Shown: positions 1 to 12,480, counted from the first letter of the stretch. The stretch is DNA of 64,000 bases from Kappaphycus alvarezii (GCA_002205965.3 NADL03000034.1:186001-250000), one strand, 5' to 3'. Notes: generated by a model not told the origin, from the letters alone. Made by a program: numbers and translations.

Positions 1-3000
1 TATGAAGTTACCCAAATTTTTCCCCCTATGAAATGTGCTACGAGCTGACCACGTCTTTCAAATATTCGAACATCCCAAACCTTTCCCATTTGCTGTACAG
101 TACGGTACTGTAAATTTAGTGCTGTACAGTTTGTCAAAAGCCCTCCCGCATCACAATCCCATCTGAACCATTTCGGACAAAACCTTTTAAATGAAACATC
201 CTGTGACGCCAGTCGTGTAGCAGTGCTCCTTACTGTACAGTACTATTACATACACGCTCTGGGACACCATAACCAACTACACTGTACTGCACACCCCGTC
301 CGGACCACTCATGGCAAGGCTTCCCTTCGACCAACGGTCGTATCATTTCCACCTCCATTCCAGTACCCCCGACGTCCGCCTCCACTCAGCCATGGACTGC
401 CGGGTAAAGAGGCGCCAGTCGCATGCTTTCTCGAGTGCACTTCCTGTACCCAGCGACACCGAATCCTGCCCTCGATAAAAATCAAACCGTCCGATACTGT
501 ACCATCTCATTGATATCCTCAATGCAACCCGCCTTGCTTCCGCTCCTCTCGCACCAAAGCGTGTCCCAACCACAAACGTTTGCTTTTCGCCCATCAATGG
601 GTTACACGTCCACCCTAGCTGCTTGGCTTGTCTCATTTTAATGGGCTATGACGTGAAAAGCCACCGTGCATTACTCCACACCGTGCCGAGTGGTGTGCAG
701 TGCTGATTTACAGTCTATCCGCACTTGTACAGATCAACCATGCTTGTGACCAAGGGCAATTGACTTTCACCCGCTAATGCTGTCTACAAATGTTCGTTAC
801 ATCACAAAGCAAGTTTACTAATTTCTTCGCGCATCAAATTTCCAAGAATACCGTAATTCGAGCTTTCCACGTGCGCCAGGGTGCAGTAACTTGGAGGAGT
901 GAACAAACTGTTCCTTTTCAAAAAGTATCCATCGCTACATCCCGCAAAAGTCATCCCATGCTCTGGCCATCTAACCGATTGCAGCACTTTTCACCTTGAC
1001 TTGCAAGTCAGGCCAAGTTCCAAACTCCGCACATCTGTCATCCTGCGATCTAGCCTCTCATATGTCAAGCATATCTGTGTAATCTCATGATGCTATAACA
1101 CATGAGAACGAAACAACTCTTTTACACCGCCATGTAACGTGTTATCAGTTGTGACGCGTCTCACAAGTCCCAACGACTTTTATGTCCTCCATGAATACTA
1201 CACCTAAAAACGAGATGCCCCTATTTTCTCCAAGTATGGCCGTGACCACCGGCGATGTGATTCGAGACATATCGCGGGCTTTCGATATGATGAGCTGTTA
1301 CTGCCTGCTGTCTCGCAAACTGCACCGGCTGTTTGCTCACTCCGCGAAACGGTTGCCATCGGTACCGTTGAAGGTACATGACGATGTGTTGCCTCTCCCC
1401 ATTGAGCAACAGCGTAAATTAAAAAAAATACTGTACGTCCCTTCGCGCAGACTTTGGGCCTGACAGTCTGTCGACAGGTTCCCAAGCCCCTCTCATTTCC
1501 CACTTACAAACTCTTGAAGATAGGGGGGGGGGAGTCAATGAAGCAGACCGGGGCGATTTTTTTTCTGGGGTAACGCTATTCTGGCTGAGCTAAGGTCTGC
1601 TTGAGATGCTGATTGCTTTTGCTCACAGTTCTGCGGTGACAAATAGGTGACCTGTTTGCTGCAATGTCCACGAGGTAAAAATGTATGACACTCCTTTATC
1701 TTTACGTTGACGGCACCGATATTCAAGTGGGGGAATGTGGGGGAATTTGCTTGTTTCTACGCAGTAGAATGAGCTACACGTTTTACGAGTGACAGTATAG
1801 ATCATCGAAATGTACGGTATAGCTTCTAGTTCTCATCCAATGTGTCTGCGACACATCCTTCACCGCGGTACTATTCTTCCCGCCATCGAAAACGTAAACC
1901 CTTTCCAAAAATTTTCATCTGAAATCCCCCCTGTTTATGACGAGTTCAAGATTTTCCTCCCGCCTGTCGAGCAGGTGGCAGGGTCAAGTTTAAAAACAAT
2001 AGCCCAGGTAATTGCCCGCTCCCCGCCTCGCACGTGTCCCTGCAAGCAAACTTTTGCTTTTTCATACGGTACATCTACAGCAACTATATTTTTGTATGAG
2101 TTGACACTTGGCTCCTTTTCATTTCTCCGCGACTGTCAAAAAGGTTCTACGGTACTGCTGTACACCAATACGTACGGTATGATTAAAATATTCTTGCTTT
2201 TGACATGCGGCATTCAGATACTGTACTGTACTGTATTAGTACTGTACTGGGAAATGCAGTCCGATACACCGTTTGAACGATGCCTGTTGCCTTCGGTTCC
2301 AAATCATACCGCCCCCACGCCGCAATTCTTTCTTCCTGCCACTCGCTGCGAACCTTCCATTCACTCATAACATGCAATACACAGCCGCCCCAGTTCCTCC
2401 CTGCGCCCGCTCCCCCCGCTCCCCCCCGCACCCCATAGTAGTCCATACAATGTAAACTTCACTGCCCTTCCCCCCGACGAAACCGCCTACAGTCATCTCC
2501 GCAACTTCCTCCTTACCGCCAGAGCCTCACATCCGTACCCACGCTGGCCAGAGGTACGATGTGTGGCTATGGCTCACCATAAACTACCACGCCGTGTTTA
2601 TCACATTCAAATGGCGCAAGAATCCCATCGTCGCCCCTTCGCAGAGTCGGTCGCTGCGTGTGACTTCGCCCTTCCGCTCCTCATGCCCTGCGGTTTGCAA
2701 CCGTAGTTGTTGCCGGGTGGTCGAGCAACAGCCCTATCAGTCCTTTGTGGTTGTCAAGAAGACAGTGTCGCCGTTTCGGGATGAGTAAAGCCAAGCTGGC
2801 TTGCATCACCTTATGCCGTCAACTGCAACGTCAAAACGGGATAGGGTGCCTACATGCAGTTTGCGCTGCGGAGGAATGAGTTGCGCAAGCACCACGGGCC
2901 GCATGAGGGTAAGTCGTGCTTGACACCTGCGTTTCGGACACCCAACGGACCTCAGCTATATCAATCATCGTTGTACTTGTTTCAGTTTGATGACCAGTGG

Positions 3001-3617
3001 TGGCATTGCCATACCACAAGAAGAGTTACACGTTCATACTCTAAAAGGCTCTATATTACCATCGGCAACACCTGCCACATGGACTTGATTGGGGTTTTTC
3101 GAAATCATCAAGTGCCGTTCAAGGGGTGCGTCACATCGCCGAGGGTACCTGTCGTTCCAGACTACCAAGCTACACTGTCGCGCACAGCATCATCAGAGGA
3201 CTTTGAGAAATCAACAAAAAATACGGATCCGTAAGTTTCTACCAGTCGCAATTCCAGGCTACAAATTTAACCTATTTGTACTCTTCTGCCATCTCGACAG
3301 TATCCCACTTCAAAAGGGAACGCTTGGCACCATAGCACGCAAACAGCGGTGGCGTCAGGGACGCGTCGCACAAAGTCTGCACATCGACCCGAAACTGGTA
3401 ACTGTGGGCTAGTGTAGCGCAGCTGGCAGATCGCCGCGCGACGTTTTGATTCGAAGAATCGGTGGCCGCAAACAGGAGAGGGGGGGAAATTTTGGGTAAT
3501 TTATTATCTGGAAAGTACTGTAATGTCATTTCTTGAAGGCCACATTTTCCACTAATAGAGGGATTGAGGGGAGTAGGTGCGCGAGCTTACAGAGCTCGGG
3601 CCCAGCAGCTTGGCGCG
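1..3617. other. Intergenic region, no gene recognised
   Basis: Open frames here are short, overlap on both strands and show no recognisable domain, so I call no gene. The stretch holds several GTAC-rich palindromic motifs (about 96-112 and 2218-2250), a run of ten G at about 1524-1533, a T run near 1558-1565, and a C-rich patch near 2395-2440. It may contain remnants of mobile elements too decayed to identify by eye. Confidence 0.6.
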
Positions 3618-4234
3618 TCACCCGAGAAAACGGGCCGGAGTCTGAACATCAGGCAGGCAGCATTGCACATTGATGCCGCTGCGGCGTGCCTTTGAGTGAG
3701 GACTGCTTAAAACATTTCCGCACGTCTCCATTGTCCGTACCGCCACATTCCGTGCGACATCGATCAGTAGCGCGTAGGCATCTGGGTGCCAACCTCCGAG
3801 AGTGGAGATGGGGACGGGAATGAGTCTACCTCTGGCGGAATTCGCAATGAATGATTCGTATCTCCTCACTTTCGCGTTTTTCGCAGCATTGAGTGGGATC
3901 AGCGGGTTGAAGTTGTGGACTCTCCTGCGAGAGGGTGCCAAGGGGTTCGCGAAGGTGACGTCGAAGAAGTCCGTGCCGCCGGTAAGCTCATCCCGCTAAT
4001 GTCGGGTCTGGTGCGGTAGAAGCCTTCTCGCGGTTCCACGACTGGGTGTCGAGCTGCCTTTGTCAGATCAGTAGCAAGTAGACCGAACTGCTGGTCGTGG
4101 CCCCTCGTCCTTTCACTTCCGTGCAAGCAATGACGGAGGTGGTCGCTGAAACAGTCGAGTATTCGGGGCAGTTCCTCCTTGGGCATGGTGCCTCTGGAGC
4201 GAAAAGTGGGACTTGGCAATAATACTGGAGCCAC
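3618..4234 (-). pseudogene. Non-LTR retrotransposon ORF 3' relic (restriction-like endonuclease region)
   Basis: Read on the minus strand in at least two frames (4234-3899 and 3941-3618), this is the C-terminal tail of a reverse-transcriptase polyprotein. It shows the end of a zinc knuckle (DHLRHC), then a histidine-aspartate stretch (RGHDQQF), then an R-P-D-I acidic motif followed by D-V-T in a hydrophobic strand. That order is typical of the restriction-like nuclease region behind the reverse transcriptase in one class of non-LTR elements. A conserved-looking tail with an S-T-L-G-G-W motif follows. The reverse transcriptase domain itself is not visible. A frameshift lies near 3.9 kb. Three further relics of the same type occur in the window. 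The family type is inferred from motif order only. Confidence 0.6.
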
Positions 4235-4899
4235 AACGAGAATATTCTTGGCTCAATATTTTTGCGAAAGTCCCGGACCAGAAGAAAGTCATTTGCATGG
4301 AAGTTGGGGTGTGAGTCTTTTACACGTGTGTATAGATGTGAACCTACTGTGATGAACAGTATTTGTTGTACAATGTATACTGTACGAACAGTCTCGGCCA
4401 ATCACAGGCCACGACTGATCTGACTTGGCAGATCCAATGATTTGTGCCCTAAACGGCCAAGTGGCAGTACTACAGTATTGTACTCTCGATATTACAGTGG
4501 CTATCGTCTACTGTATCTACTATTCTATAGCTATAAAACGGCCATAAAAGGAAGCCATCACTGCCCGATCGGGGAGTGAGTAGAGAGGAAGTTTTGGGGA
4601 TTCAGAGAGAAAAATTGACCATTCTAGTGACTTCCTCTACTAAACAAACAAATACGGGACTGCGACTGCATCCCGGGGTACCTTTGTAACCGTTCACTGT
4701 GCCTTCCTTTCCCGCTCCCCCTCGCTTACACCTCGCACACTACAGTATTTTCACACTAATGTAAAATGACCTCAATGCACCGATTGTGCATCGATTTTAG
4801 CAGTGCTTGCAATGTGCAATCGTCAATCTTGCTCCAACAAAACGAAATACAATCCATTTATCAGGAAATTATTGTAAACTGCCTTGCATTAGCATAAGA
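4235..4899. other. Intergenic region, no gene recognised
   Basis: No coding signal was recognised. The left part may be a further decayed continuation of the retroelement relic. Around 4741-4760 there is a sequence that could be a worn terminal repeat of the Tc1-type relic to the right, but the match to the opposite end is too weak to call. Confidence 0.5.
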
Positions 4900-5729
4900 A
4901 GCTCTAGCCAATTTCCCTCATAGAATCTCGAGCGGATTTAGATCTTGAGGCCATGCCGGCCACTCCAAAACATTAATTCCTTGCTCCTGAAACCATTTTG
5001 CAGCACCCTTTGAAGAATGGCAAGGAGAATCGCCTTGCGAAAAGTCCAAATTAACCGGCAGTTTCTCATTTCCCTAACATATTATCTCCTTATCTGCCAT
5101 CTTCACGTACTCTTCTGCATTTAGTCTGACATGAAATTGCCATAAATTAGTCTTTTGATGAGAGCAAAGCGTTGCTCAAGCCATGGCCCCGTTTCCCCCA
5201 TGCTGGCGCGTTGATGGAACCATTTTTTTCTTCTTAAATCATGCCGGCAGCTTCTAAGTCCGTCAGGTCGATCGGAATTGAATAGCTGCTCGTCACTTCG
5301 GACCACTCGGCCCAACCAACTCTCGTCTTGTCTGAATGAGAACCCGCATACTTGATTCCGGCGTCTCGGAGTGGATGTAGGAGCGGGGGCTGAGTTTTGA
5401 TTTTTTTGTAGCCCAAGAAAGCAGACCCGCTCAGATACGCTCGCGTTTGGCTTACTGATATGGGTAGATTGAGCTCGTTTGGCATCGGACATGCGCTGTG
5501 GTTGAGTTAGAATCCGCTCGCAGCAGCCTTTTTCGTCCCTACTCGTTTTTTTTCGACTGTGTAACCTGGAATTGTGCGTTCCATACGTAGATGAAATTTT
5601 GAGAAATGAAGCGGCTACTGCTCTCGTACGCTTCAGTTGTGTGGCGATTTCCGAAATTTAAAGCCCGGCCTGCTTCAGACTGGTCACTTGAGCCCGCTCG
5701 TCGGATGTTAGTTGAGTACCCTTGGGCAT
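4900..5729 (-). pseudogene. Tc1/mariner transposase, decayed
   Basis: The minus strand carries a Tc1-type cut-and-paste transposase broken by frameshifts and stops. The start is the ATG at 5729-5727, opening MPKGTQLTSDERAQ, followed by a helix-turn-helix like that of Tc1 transposases with one in-frame stop. Further on are the first catalytic aspartate in a V-x-S-D-E context (about 5330-5290), the second in GDSPCHSSKGA (about 5030-4995), and the third acidic residue in WPAWPQDLNPLEIL (about 4950-4920). These match the DDE signature of the family in the right order. No intact frame joins them, so the copy is dead. Clear terminal inverted repeats could not be fixed. It differs from the Tc1 copy at 12.5-14.0 kb and looks older. 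Confidence 0.78.
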
Positions 5730-6557
5730 GTTTTGTCGTTTGCTTTGTTTGATTGAGACTATAAAATGCTGCAAGCGGAGGTAAAGCTAAGTGTAGTACA
5801 AAAGCACCTGTGGAACACAGTGCGGGATGTAAGGCGATTCATCTTGGTGGAGGGTGTAAGCCCTGGATATTGGAATGGACCGACATGGCTCTTTTTGGGA
5901 AATAAGGTGGACCGATAAGTTGTTTTAGGTGTTTTTAGGATAAAGTACTCCCATTGGTGGAATCAGGAGGTGGCGGTAGTGGGGCCACTTGCCTTTTACA
6001 AGTAGCGTTACGGTAGCTTTACTGTAGTAGTACTAGAGTAACGCACGTTAAAAGAAGAGAGGTAGGTATGACAACAGTTAGGATTGTACAGGAGGCAGCG
6101 AGCCAATACTGAGCTTATACCCGATTCGTGCGAGACTCTTTTACTTGTGTACGTGTTATTTTGTAGACTTCGCCCTCGAAATTAATTGCGGTTCAAAAGC
6201 AAACCGATCCTCTTTCCATCCCATGAGTAAAAGCCCACTACCGCAAACAATCAAGCGTCAGAAAGATTGCTCTATCGGCTTCTGCAAACGCAAAGCTGCC
6301 CAAACCTCAGTTTTCACCAGTTGCATAACCAAGTGCTAATCTCATCGAAACAAAAAGAACCCTTATTTTTGTCCACTTCAACCCTGGCTGTAGTAGTTTG
6401 TCTTACGCAAAATAACGGGACGTTTAACTCTGTTTACTTTCTCCCGAGTATTTCCTAGATACTTATATACTGTTTTATAATATATACAGCCTGTCTTGGA
6501 AGCCTCGAAAATTGTGATCTTGATTTCCGTTTTCGTCAACTGCTCTTGGTTGCTTCC
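5730..6557. other. Intergenic region, no gene recognised
   Basis: No reliable coding region. The DNA includes a short alternation of GTA/CTA triplets near 6017-6035 and an AT-rich patch near 6460-6490. The right end may hold the 3' untranslated part or LTR of the Copia relic that ends at 6558, but no repeat partner was found in the window. Confidence 0.5.
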
Positions 6558-7354
6558 TTAGTCCTGGGTGAAATCGGAAAATTGAGGTCGCAATTGAGTT
6601 GAGTCACTCATCGCAGTTAGCCTGTTTTCGAGGTGATGGAAACTCTCGTGCATTGTGTTGATCGATAGGAGGGGTGCGATGGGCATTTTACCTACATGCT
6701 TGGCGTGTTTGACTCGACCAAGGGCATTTGAAATGTTTTGTCGCATGGAGATGTATGTGACCCATATACATACTTTTTTGAATTTATTCGCGAGATGATA
6801 AAATGCTATGTCGATTAATTTCCTTCTTTTGGTGCGTGACTGACTGTTCAAACCCTGTAATGAACTTTTTTTTAGTAAAATCATCGGTTGCTGGGGCGGT
6901 CGCTGGTGATGCTGCAGTCAAGTGTGAGGGGCTAGAGCCATGAATCTTCATGAATTGAGGCAGAGGCGGATACATACGCGGCCCCGCATGTGGATATAGA
7001 TATAATTAGTTGCTTGACATTAGTCTAAGCCAGTGAAAAAAATCAAGCTCTATGTATTGTTCTCGTGCCTGAGTTGCGGTCCCTGGCGTTTGCGTAGTCG
7101 GCGTCGCTGAATTATGCGATTTAGTGGCCGTCATGGGAGTTGCATGATCGGTTGCTGCAGTTCATTCCATGATTTGGCCTGGCTTTGACGTATTTAATAA
7201 GCCATTTCAGGATTTGATGGTGAGGGGTTGTGGGTTGATGCATACTCTCTGCTAGGTTCTTGACTGCGAAGTTTTTATCAGATCTTGTGCTTTCAGAGAG
7301 ATTTCTGAAGTCACTGAGTATGCTTTGGAATTTTTTTGTGAGCCACGCAGACAT
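6558..7354 (-). pseudogene. Copia pol relic (end of reverse transcriptase and RNase H)
   Basis: Two minus-strand pieces (7354-7121 and 6884-6558) resemble the end of the Copia pol at 41.2-41.8 kb. The first shares the pattern F-Q-S-I-L-S-D-F-R-N-L-S-E-S-T-R and then F-A-V-x-x-L-x-E-x-M-H-Q-P-T, the linker after the Copia reverse transcriptase. The second shares R-T-K-R-R-K-L-I-D-I-A, the RNase H end. The two copies therefore belong to one Copia family, and this one is the more eroded. The catalytic reverse transcriptase core, integrase and LTRs were not found here. It is non-functional. Confidence 0.65.
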
Positions 7355-8386
7355 GAATGGGGCTTCAAGAGTGTGGTTACAGTTTGCTTTTTTTGGGGAC
7401 GTGTCTTGTCCGTGGAGTGCACTGCGTCATTCTGGTTTTATGGGCCAGGCCTTGGACGACATTTGGGTTGTATATAAGGATGTCATTGTTTTCCGCAGTG
7501 TTGATGTTCATTTAAGATACGTGGCCGGCTGACCTAAGTTGGGTATTTTGTAATCAAAACTTGAGCTCTAAGAAAATATCTTTCTTGCTACTCTGTTTCA
7601 ACGCTCATCATTAATTTCAACTGACCTTGAGTCTCGTACTGAAGCTTTGTTGAGCGAAGCATTCGAAACCGTCCGCATCGGACTACGGCTGGCAAAGTAT
7701 TACTTTACGTAAGACACACTAGACCTTGATACTTTGAAATTAACTCGGAGTTTTGCGCATCCAAGCGGAGGAGAATATCCCCAATGAATTTACTGATTAC
7801 CATACTGATCAGTACCTAAAAATAATAATTTCCGTTACAATGCTATTGATAAGTATAATGTATAGAAAAGAAGTTTAGGAAGGTAAATTGGAGGACCAAC
7901 AGCGAAGTTTCTGGACTACTTTTAACGTTGTCTTTCACTGTATGACAGAGAAAGCGGTTTTGAGCGTTCGCTTGACTTTCAAAATTGAAAATTGGACAAC
8001 TTGCCGATACGTTACCCGACTCGTAAGGTCAATGTCCACCAACCCCGGTACAAACAAAAGAGCTAGAACTGCGCCACGTTCTCCAAGTTATGGGGCATTC
8101 CAACTACATCTCGTATCCTGGTGCCAATCCTACCGCCCTTTCCAGCTTCGAATACTGTTCTTTTCCGACTCCAGCCTTATACGACGATAGCAGACGCCAT
8201 GCAACCTGGACCAGTTGACACTCTGAACCTAGGTGTTCCTGACGGATCTAATCAGACTCGGCTCTTGAATGAAAGCGCGAGGGGGCGGGAGAGAGCACAT
8301 AGTAGGAACGGGGGCGTGGACGAGAGCGTGGCGTTTCTCGAAGAAGGGGTGCGCGTAGTTTCAGACGTCGAGCAGCAAGCAATTGT
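7355..8386. other. Intergenic region, no gene recognised
   Basis: The left part may be a more eroded continuation of the Copia relic, since the antisense strand stays partly open to about 7530. The part from 7900 to 8390 has plus-strand open frames that could be the N-terminal end of the transposase-like relic that follows, but no motif supports this. Confidence 0.4.
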
Positions 8387-9721
8387 TTGAATACCTCGGT
8401 GAGTTGGAGGCTATCAAGTGATGATTGTACTTCTATTATGATGGAAGACAACTCTACCGAAACTAAAGTGGGGAAGAGGTCTATTTTGTTCTGTAAAACT
8501 CCCGTGGACAACCTCATAACCCAATGTACAGTGAAAAGAAAGGCAACTACTCGTTTTGGTATCGTTGTTTAGTTCTGCGACCCTCTATTGAAACAGATAA
8601 AAAACTGGATTAACGAAGCAACAGTGCTTCATCAATTGAACGAAGTGCCAGTCTCAAACGCATACATGTATCGATTCCTCGCAGTGCTTCTCTTCACCCA
8701 CAGCTCAGGTTTAAGCTTTGAGAAAGCTATTTTTATGATGGATTCACTCGGTCCGGCAACAACCCTTCTCGACCGCTTACGTTTTATTTTCGCCAGTCTC
8801 CAATAGGAAGGGGACAAGAGGGAGGATTGACATGGAACTCTCAACAAGATCAGACTCGAAAACTTTCGGAGTTTGAACACCTGGCCTTTAGACAGACAAC
8901 GAAAGTGTTCTTTTGTCCACTGCATTTGATTGCGACGCTTGATGATGTCCGTTTCGGAACACCTGCAGCGGACAATCAATTGAAAATTCTCAGCGCCCGC
9001 AAGGCTGACAAAGAAGGTAATTCTGCGGATTCGATTGCATACTCGCTTTTTCGCGTGATTCCTGGGCTAAGGTTTAGAAGGAGAGGAGAAAAAAGACAGA
9101 GTCTGTCGCTAAAATTCTGTCTAGTATTGTAGACGAGAAGGGTGAAGAAGAGTTGAGTGGTTGCGTAATCACAGCGGATCGGAGCACCTCATCCGGTCAC
9201 ATCCCTTTTTAGGTCAGTCTTACTTCTTTATTCACCACAGGGACCTGGAGGACGCACATGAAGATCTGGATACTGAGCGTGGTGAAGAAGGTCTTGAGAT
9301 AAATACTCTGGACACTTCAACAGTTCCCAAGGGTGCGGGGGAGGGAAACTGGGCCATTTTATTCGATGCTATCGCTGAAATTACGGAAGAATTGGGCATA
9401 GCCCAGGAACTATCTATATCTGAATTTGATCGCCCTACAGGTTTTTTAATCCCAGACGAGTCGGACCTCGTATCTAATGTCTCTATTGCTACCAAACCTA
9501 TTAATTCAGAAGGGAACCGTGTTGAGGTGAAGAAAGTGACAGCCATCGCTCTACGAGAAAGTCGGACTGCTAAGATTTGCAAAGTGCTACGCTTCATGTT
9601 CACGATTCCAGAGAGCATGTGGAGCTCCCTTAATAATTGGTTTGCAGTGCCCAAAGCTAACAACGGCGGGCGAAGGGATATTTTGTTTACAAGAGCGTAT
9701 TCACAGTCCGTCAAAAAATGA
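8387..9721 (+). pseudogene. DDE transposase-like ORF, decayed
   Basis: Successive plus-strand frames (8387-8572, 8588-8806, 8827-9132, 9161-9721) read as one protein interrupted by stops and frameshifts. The pieces contain a helical N-terminal part (YRFLAVLLFTHSSGLSFEKA), a first acidic pair in T-L-D-D-V-R-F-G with a following S-A-R-K-A-D-K-E-G block, then V-I-T-A-D-R near 9160, which looks like a second catalytic aspartate. A long acidic stretch follows. The pattern is that of a DDE-type DNA transposase, perhaps piggyBac-like, but I cannot fix the superfamily from the sequence alone. A YqaJ-like fragment lies about 150 bp downstream on the same strand and may be part of the same ancestral gene. 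No terminal repeats were found. Confidence 0.5.
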
Positions 9722-9876
9722 AGGAGGTCGTGTAAAGGCGTGTGCTGGAAACATGCAATTGTCTCACAAGGGCTAAGAGATGCGCCGATTAGTTCTTCCT
9801 TCGCCAATTACGCATAACTGGAACGAATGCGGGTATGATGCTGATGCGATGTGAAACAGTACGCCATAACCTATGA

Positions 9877-10158
9877 ATGGACGGCGCAGCCAACAAAGAG
9901 CAGCGCTCTACTGCAGACTGGTTTATAGTAATGTGTACCTCATGGGCTAGCTCAAATGTTTCGTCTGAATCAATGATGCGCTGGACTATGAAAGAGACAC
10001 CCGTAGGTACTGCAATTCGCAATATGGATGGGTTTGAGGCGCTGTTCGAGGTTGGAATGGTTGAGAGAAAAGATTCTCCCAACCTCGCATGCTCCCCTGA
10101 TGGAATCCCATTGTTACAGGTAAATCTGTTTGATGATGGATCTTTTGGTGAAGATTAA
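9877..10158 (+). pseudogene. YqaJ-like nuclease fragment
   Basis: A 93-residue frame includes a G-M-V-E-R-K-D-S-P-x-L-A-C-S-P-D-G-I block. The S-P-D-G core behind a hydrophobic strand is characteristic of YqaJ/lambda-exonuclease-type PD-(D/E)xK nucleases, where this aspartate binds metal. The downstream E-x-K motif expected on the next strand is not visible, because the frame drifts into a stop at 10158. Together with the transposase-like pieces just upstream it may be the C-terminal domain of one mobile-element protein. Assignment rests on one motif. Confidence 0.4.
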
Positions 10159-11229
10159 ACATTTTGTAGGCACACGGCGCTACAGTACATTTTGCACAAA
10201 AATCGAGCTCAGATATGGCGTACTGCATGTCGCGTGCCACGTGCAATTAACTACCTATTTTTGCAGTAATTGATGTGCAGGCGCTCAGCCCAGTGGACTG
10301 TCGTAATTGAATTTTTATTGTGGTTCTGTTTTATTCAGTTTGTTGTACACATGTGCCACGTGGAGGTAGAATGTAAACATCACGGGGATAAGCGTGTGTT
10401 CGGCAGTCACATGTGCGTGGGTATGGATTAGTCCGATCTGTCACAATGGTGCAGACTGTTTATCGAAGTATGCAATGTGCATCTGAAGTGGTGAAAGAAA
10501 GGGCCTACACTGATGTTTTGCAAGGTGACAGCACGAAGGGAACCACGTACTGTGAATAATTGGATACAGTTGTAAAGAAACCAGCCAGCTAAGTTGCGAG
10601 CTGCGGATTATTTCGAACTTGCTCGACTGGTACAATAACACCTTGAACCAGATAAATAGCCTGTCGCCGCAGGTACAGCGGCGGAAAGAAAAGAAAAGAA
10701 GGCAGCAAGAAAAAATGCGAATGGGACCTCTCTCCGCTCAGCCATTACTTCCACGCTGAATCGCCGGGTAGACCTCATTTTGGACGCTGAAGCCAAGGTG
10801 GATTTATTGTTAGCATAAGTAAACCCACGACCAAACATTTGAGGTTGATATAAAGTTGTACGTTGCGGCTATTGTAGAAATCAAGACGATAGTTCAACCA
10901 AATAGCCTTTCCCGTTCCCCTGGACAGATCTCTTAGGGCCTTATTTATTGCGTCATGGGAGATGATAATTTTAAGAAGCACATCCTGAAGGAGCACATGG
11001 GTCAAATTATACATCCACTGCTAGTGGTGTCTATGCGCATCGCTATTAATTTCTCTGCCTCTGAGACTGGAATACTGTACACGGTACTCATTCGCTCTCC
11101 TGAAATCTTTATAACTACATGCAGTATCTCCGTCCAAGCTCTCCTCGATCCCATTCTTCGATGGGAGCACGAGAAACCTCATTATATACCTTGATTTGTA
11201 ACGACGTCCGTTCGCAGCATAAAGCGGTC
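10159..11229. other. Region with no gene recognised, possibly element remnant
   Basis: Plus-strand frames are short and repeatedly broken. The stretch may continue the mobile element relic to the left, because open plus-strand pieces recur up to about 11.9 kb, but I see no motif to support this. Nothing else was recognised. Confidence 0.4.
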
Positions 11230-11716
11230 CCGGTTCTCTTTCTGGCATGTAATCAATGAAAGGGTGGAAGAAAATGGTATCTTTCCTCCTTTAAAGCTCT
11301 TTAAGAATGGTACAAGGGCACTGTACAGTAAGATTAAGGCTAGAGTGGAAGAAGCAACGCAGCAAAGAGCTACTGTTAGGTCTTCTACATCTCTTCTGAA
11401 GTAGGAACAGAAGTTTGCAGTGCAGATTCTCAGAAATGTGGCGTTAAACGTATTTGTTGCGTTTTTCATGTACGAAAGAAGAGATATCCTCTCTTTTATG
11501 AGTTCTTTTAAATCTCTTGCGAACTACGGAAACCTTATCCATAAGGCTCAATCTAATGCAGACTTCATGTTTGATTTATCTTTGGAGTTGCTTCACTATT
11601 CTGCTAGTCTTGAGCTCATTGAACTTCAATCTACCAACGCGAGGGAAACTGCTGAAGTTGGGTCTGAAGAGGCGAAATATCTGGTGGAAACGACAGGGAA
11701 ACGGGAGATGAAGTAG
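11230..11716 (+). pseudogene. Unidentified broken ORF, possible element remnant
   Basis: A plus-strand reading of about 160 residues runs from about 11230 across one stop near 11400 to 11716. It is rich in charged and helical residues (for example I-K-A-R-V-E-E-A-T-Q-Q-R, and then L-N-V-F-V-A-F-F-M-Y-E-R-R-D-I). No domain was recognised. Same-strand position downstream of the transposase-like relic suggests it may be part of that element. It could equally be a chance open frame. Confidence 0.25.
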
Positions 11717-12458
11717 TTCATGTTCTTAACTTGACAGACGGGAAACGGTTGGGGTTGGAGGTCACTGGCTATACTCCCAAGCAAGGACCTGTCAGATAAT
11801 GCACTTTGTGTGGGCAAAACTCTGGAGATGGTTCTTGGCGTGGACACAGAACGACGTACAATTGTTCCCACTGTTTTACGTAATTATGCATGAGGACCTA
11901 CCCTAGACTAAGAAAGAGCTGCTCAGATTTATGGCATTCTACAAAAATTTTTTCGGTGCGAAATATATCGCAACTGACGGCCAGCTCGCCGAAGGGGGTG
12001 CCCAGGACAGCGGGGTTGGTAACTACTGAATATTCAGCTGAAGCAAACATGGTGGTACAGCCTGAGGAAGAACCTGTAGCACGGCGTCTTCAAAGCCAGT
12101 ATGGATAATATGTTATGTATTGATCAGTATAGTGATCAAAACGCGTTTTGAGAATCCTTTTCGTGCTTCGGAAACCCAAAATTCCCGGGTCAATAAATCG
12201 GAACAAAATGGCCCGCGTTCCACGAAACTCAGTAGTATCATAGAATGACCTCTCTAGTTTGGTGCTATTGTGTTTATCCTAGAATTGGGGTTTAGATATT
12301 TACTTCAATAGTTTGGTATACATATTTTCCTCTATGCTAAGAGCAATCGCAGACGAGGACTGCTGTAAGTAAAGTCCCCATTTACAGATTTTAGTCACCC
12401 TATTCAAAATTATTTTTGTAGCGACTTCACAGTGTTGCATACACAAATTTAAGTGATA
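11717..12458. other. Intergenic region, no gene recognised
   Basis: No supported coding sequence. AT content rises toward the left end of the Tc1 element at 12459. Confidence 0.5.
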
Positions 12459-12480
12459 CAGTGCGCGTCATAAATATACG
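12459..12480 (+). repeat. Left terminal inverted repeat of Tc1 element
   Basis: Begins CAGTGCGCGTCATAAATATA and pairs with the reverse complement of 13965-13986 at 20 of 22 positions. The two mismatches are transitions. Confidence 0.88.

Noticed and set aside
1810..2370. A 186-codon plus-strand open frame
   Set aside because: No recognisable domain, low-complexity patches, competing open frames on the other strand and GTAC repeat DNA inside it; most likely chance.
2854..3234. A 126-codon plus-strand open frame
   Set aside because: No motif or conserved-looking block, and an overlapping frame of similar length is open in another phase.
4741..5810. Terminal inverted repeats for the Tc1 relic on the minus strand
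   Set aside because: Only weak and gapped similarity between the two outer regions; not enough to define ends.
9232..9807. A 191-codon minus-strand open frame
   Set aside because: It is the antisense shadow of the plus-strand transposase-like relic (9161-9721), which has the meaningful motifs.
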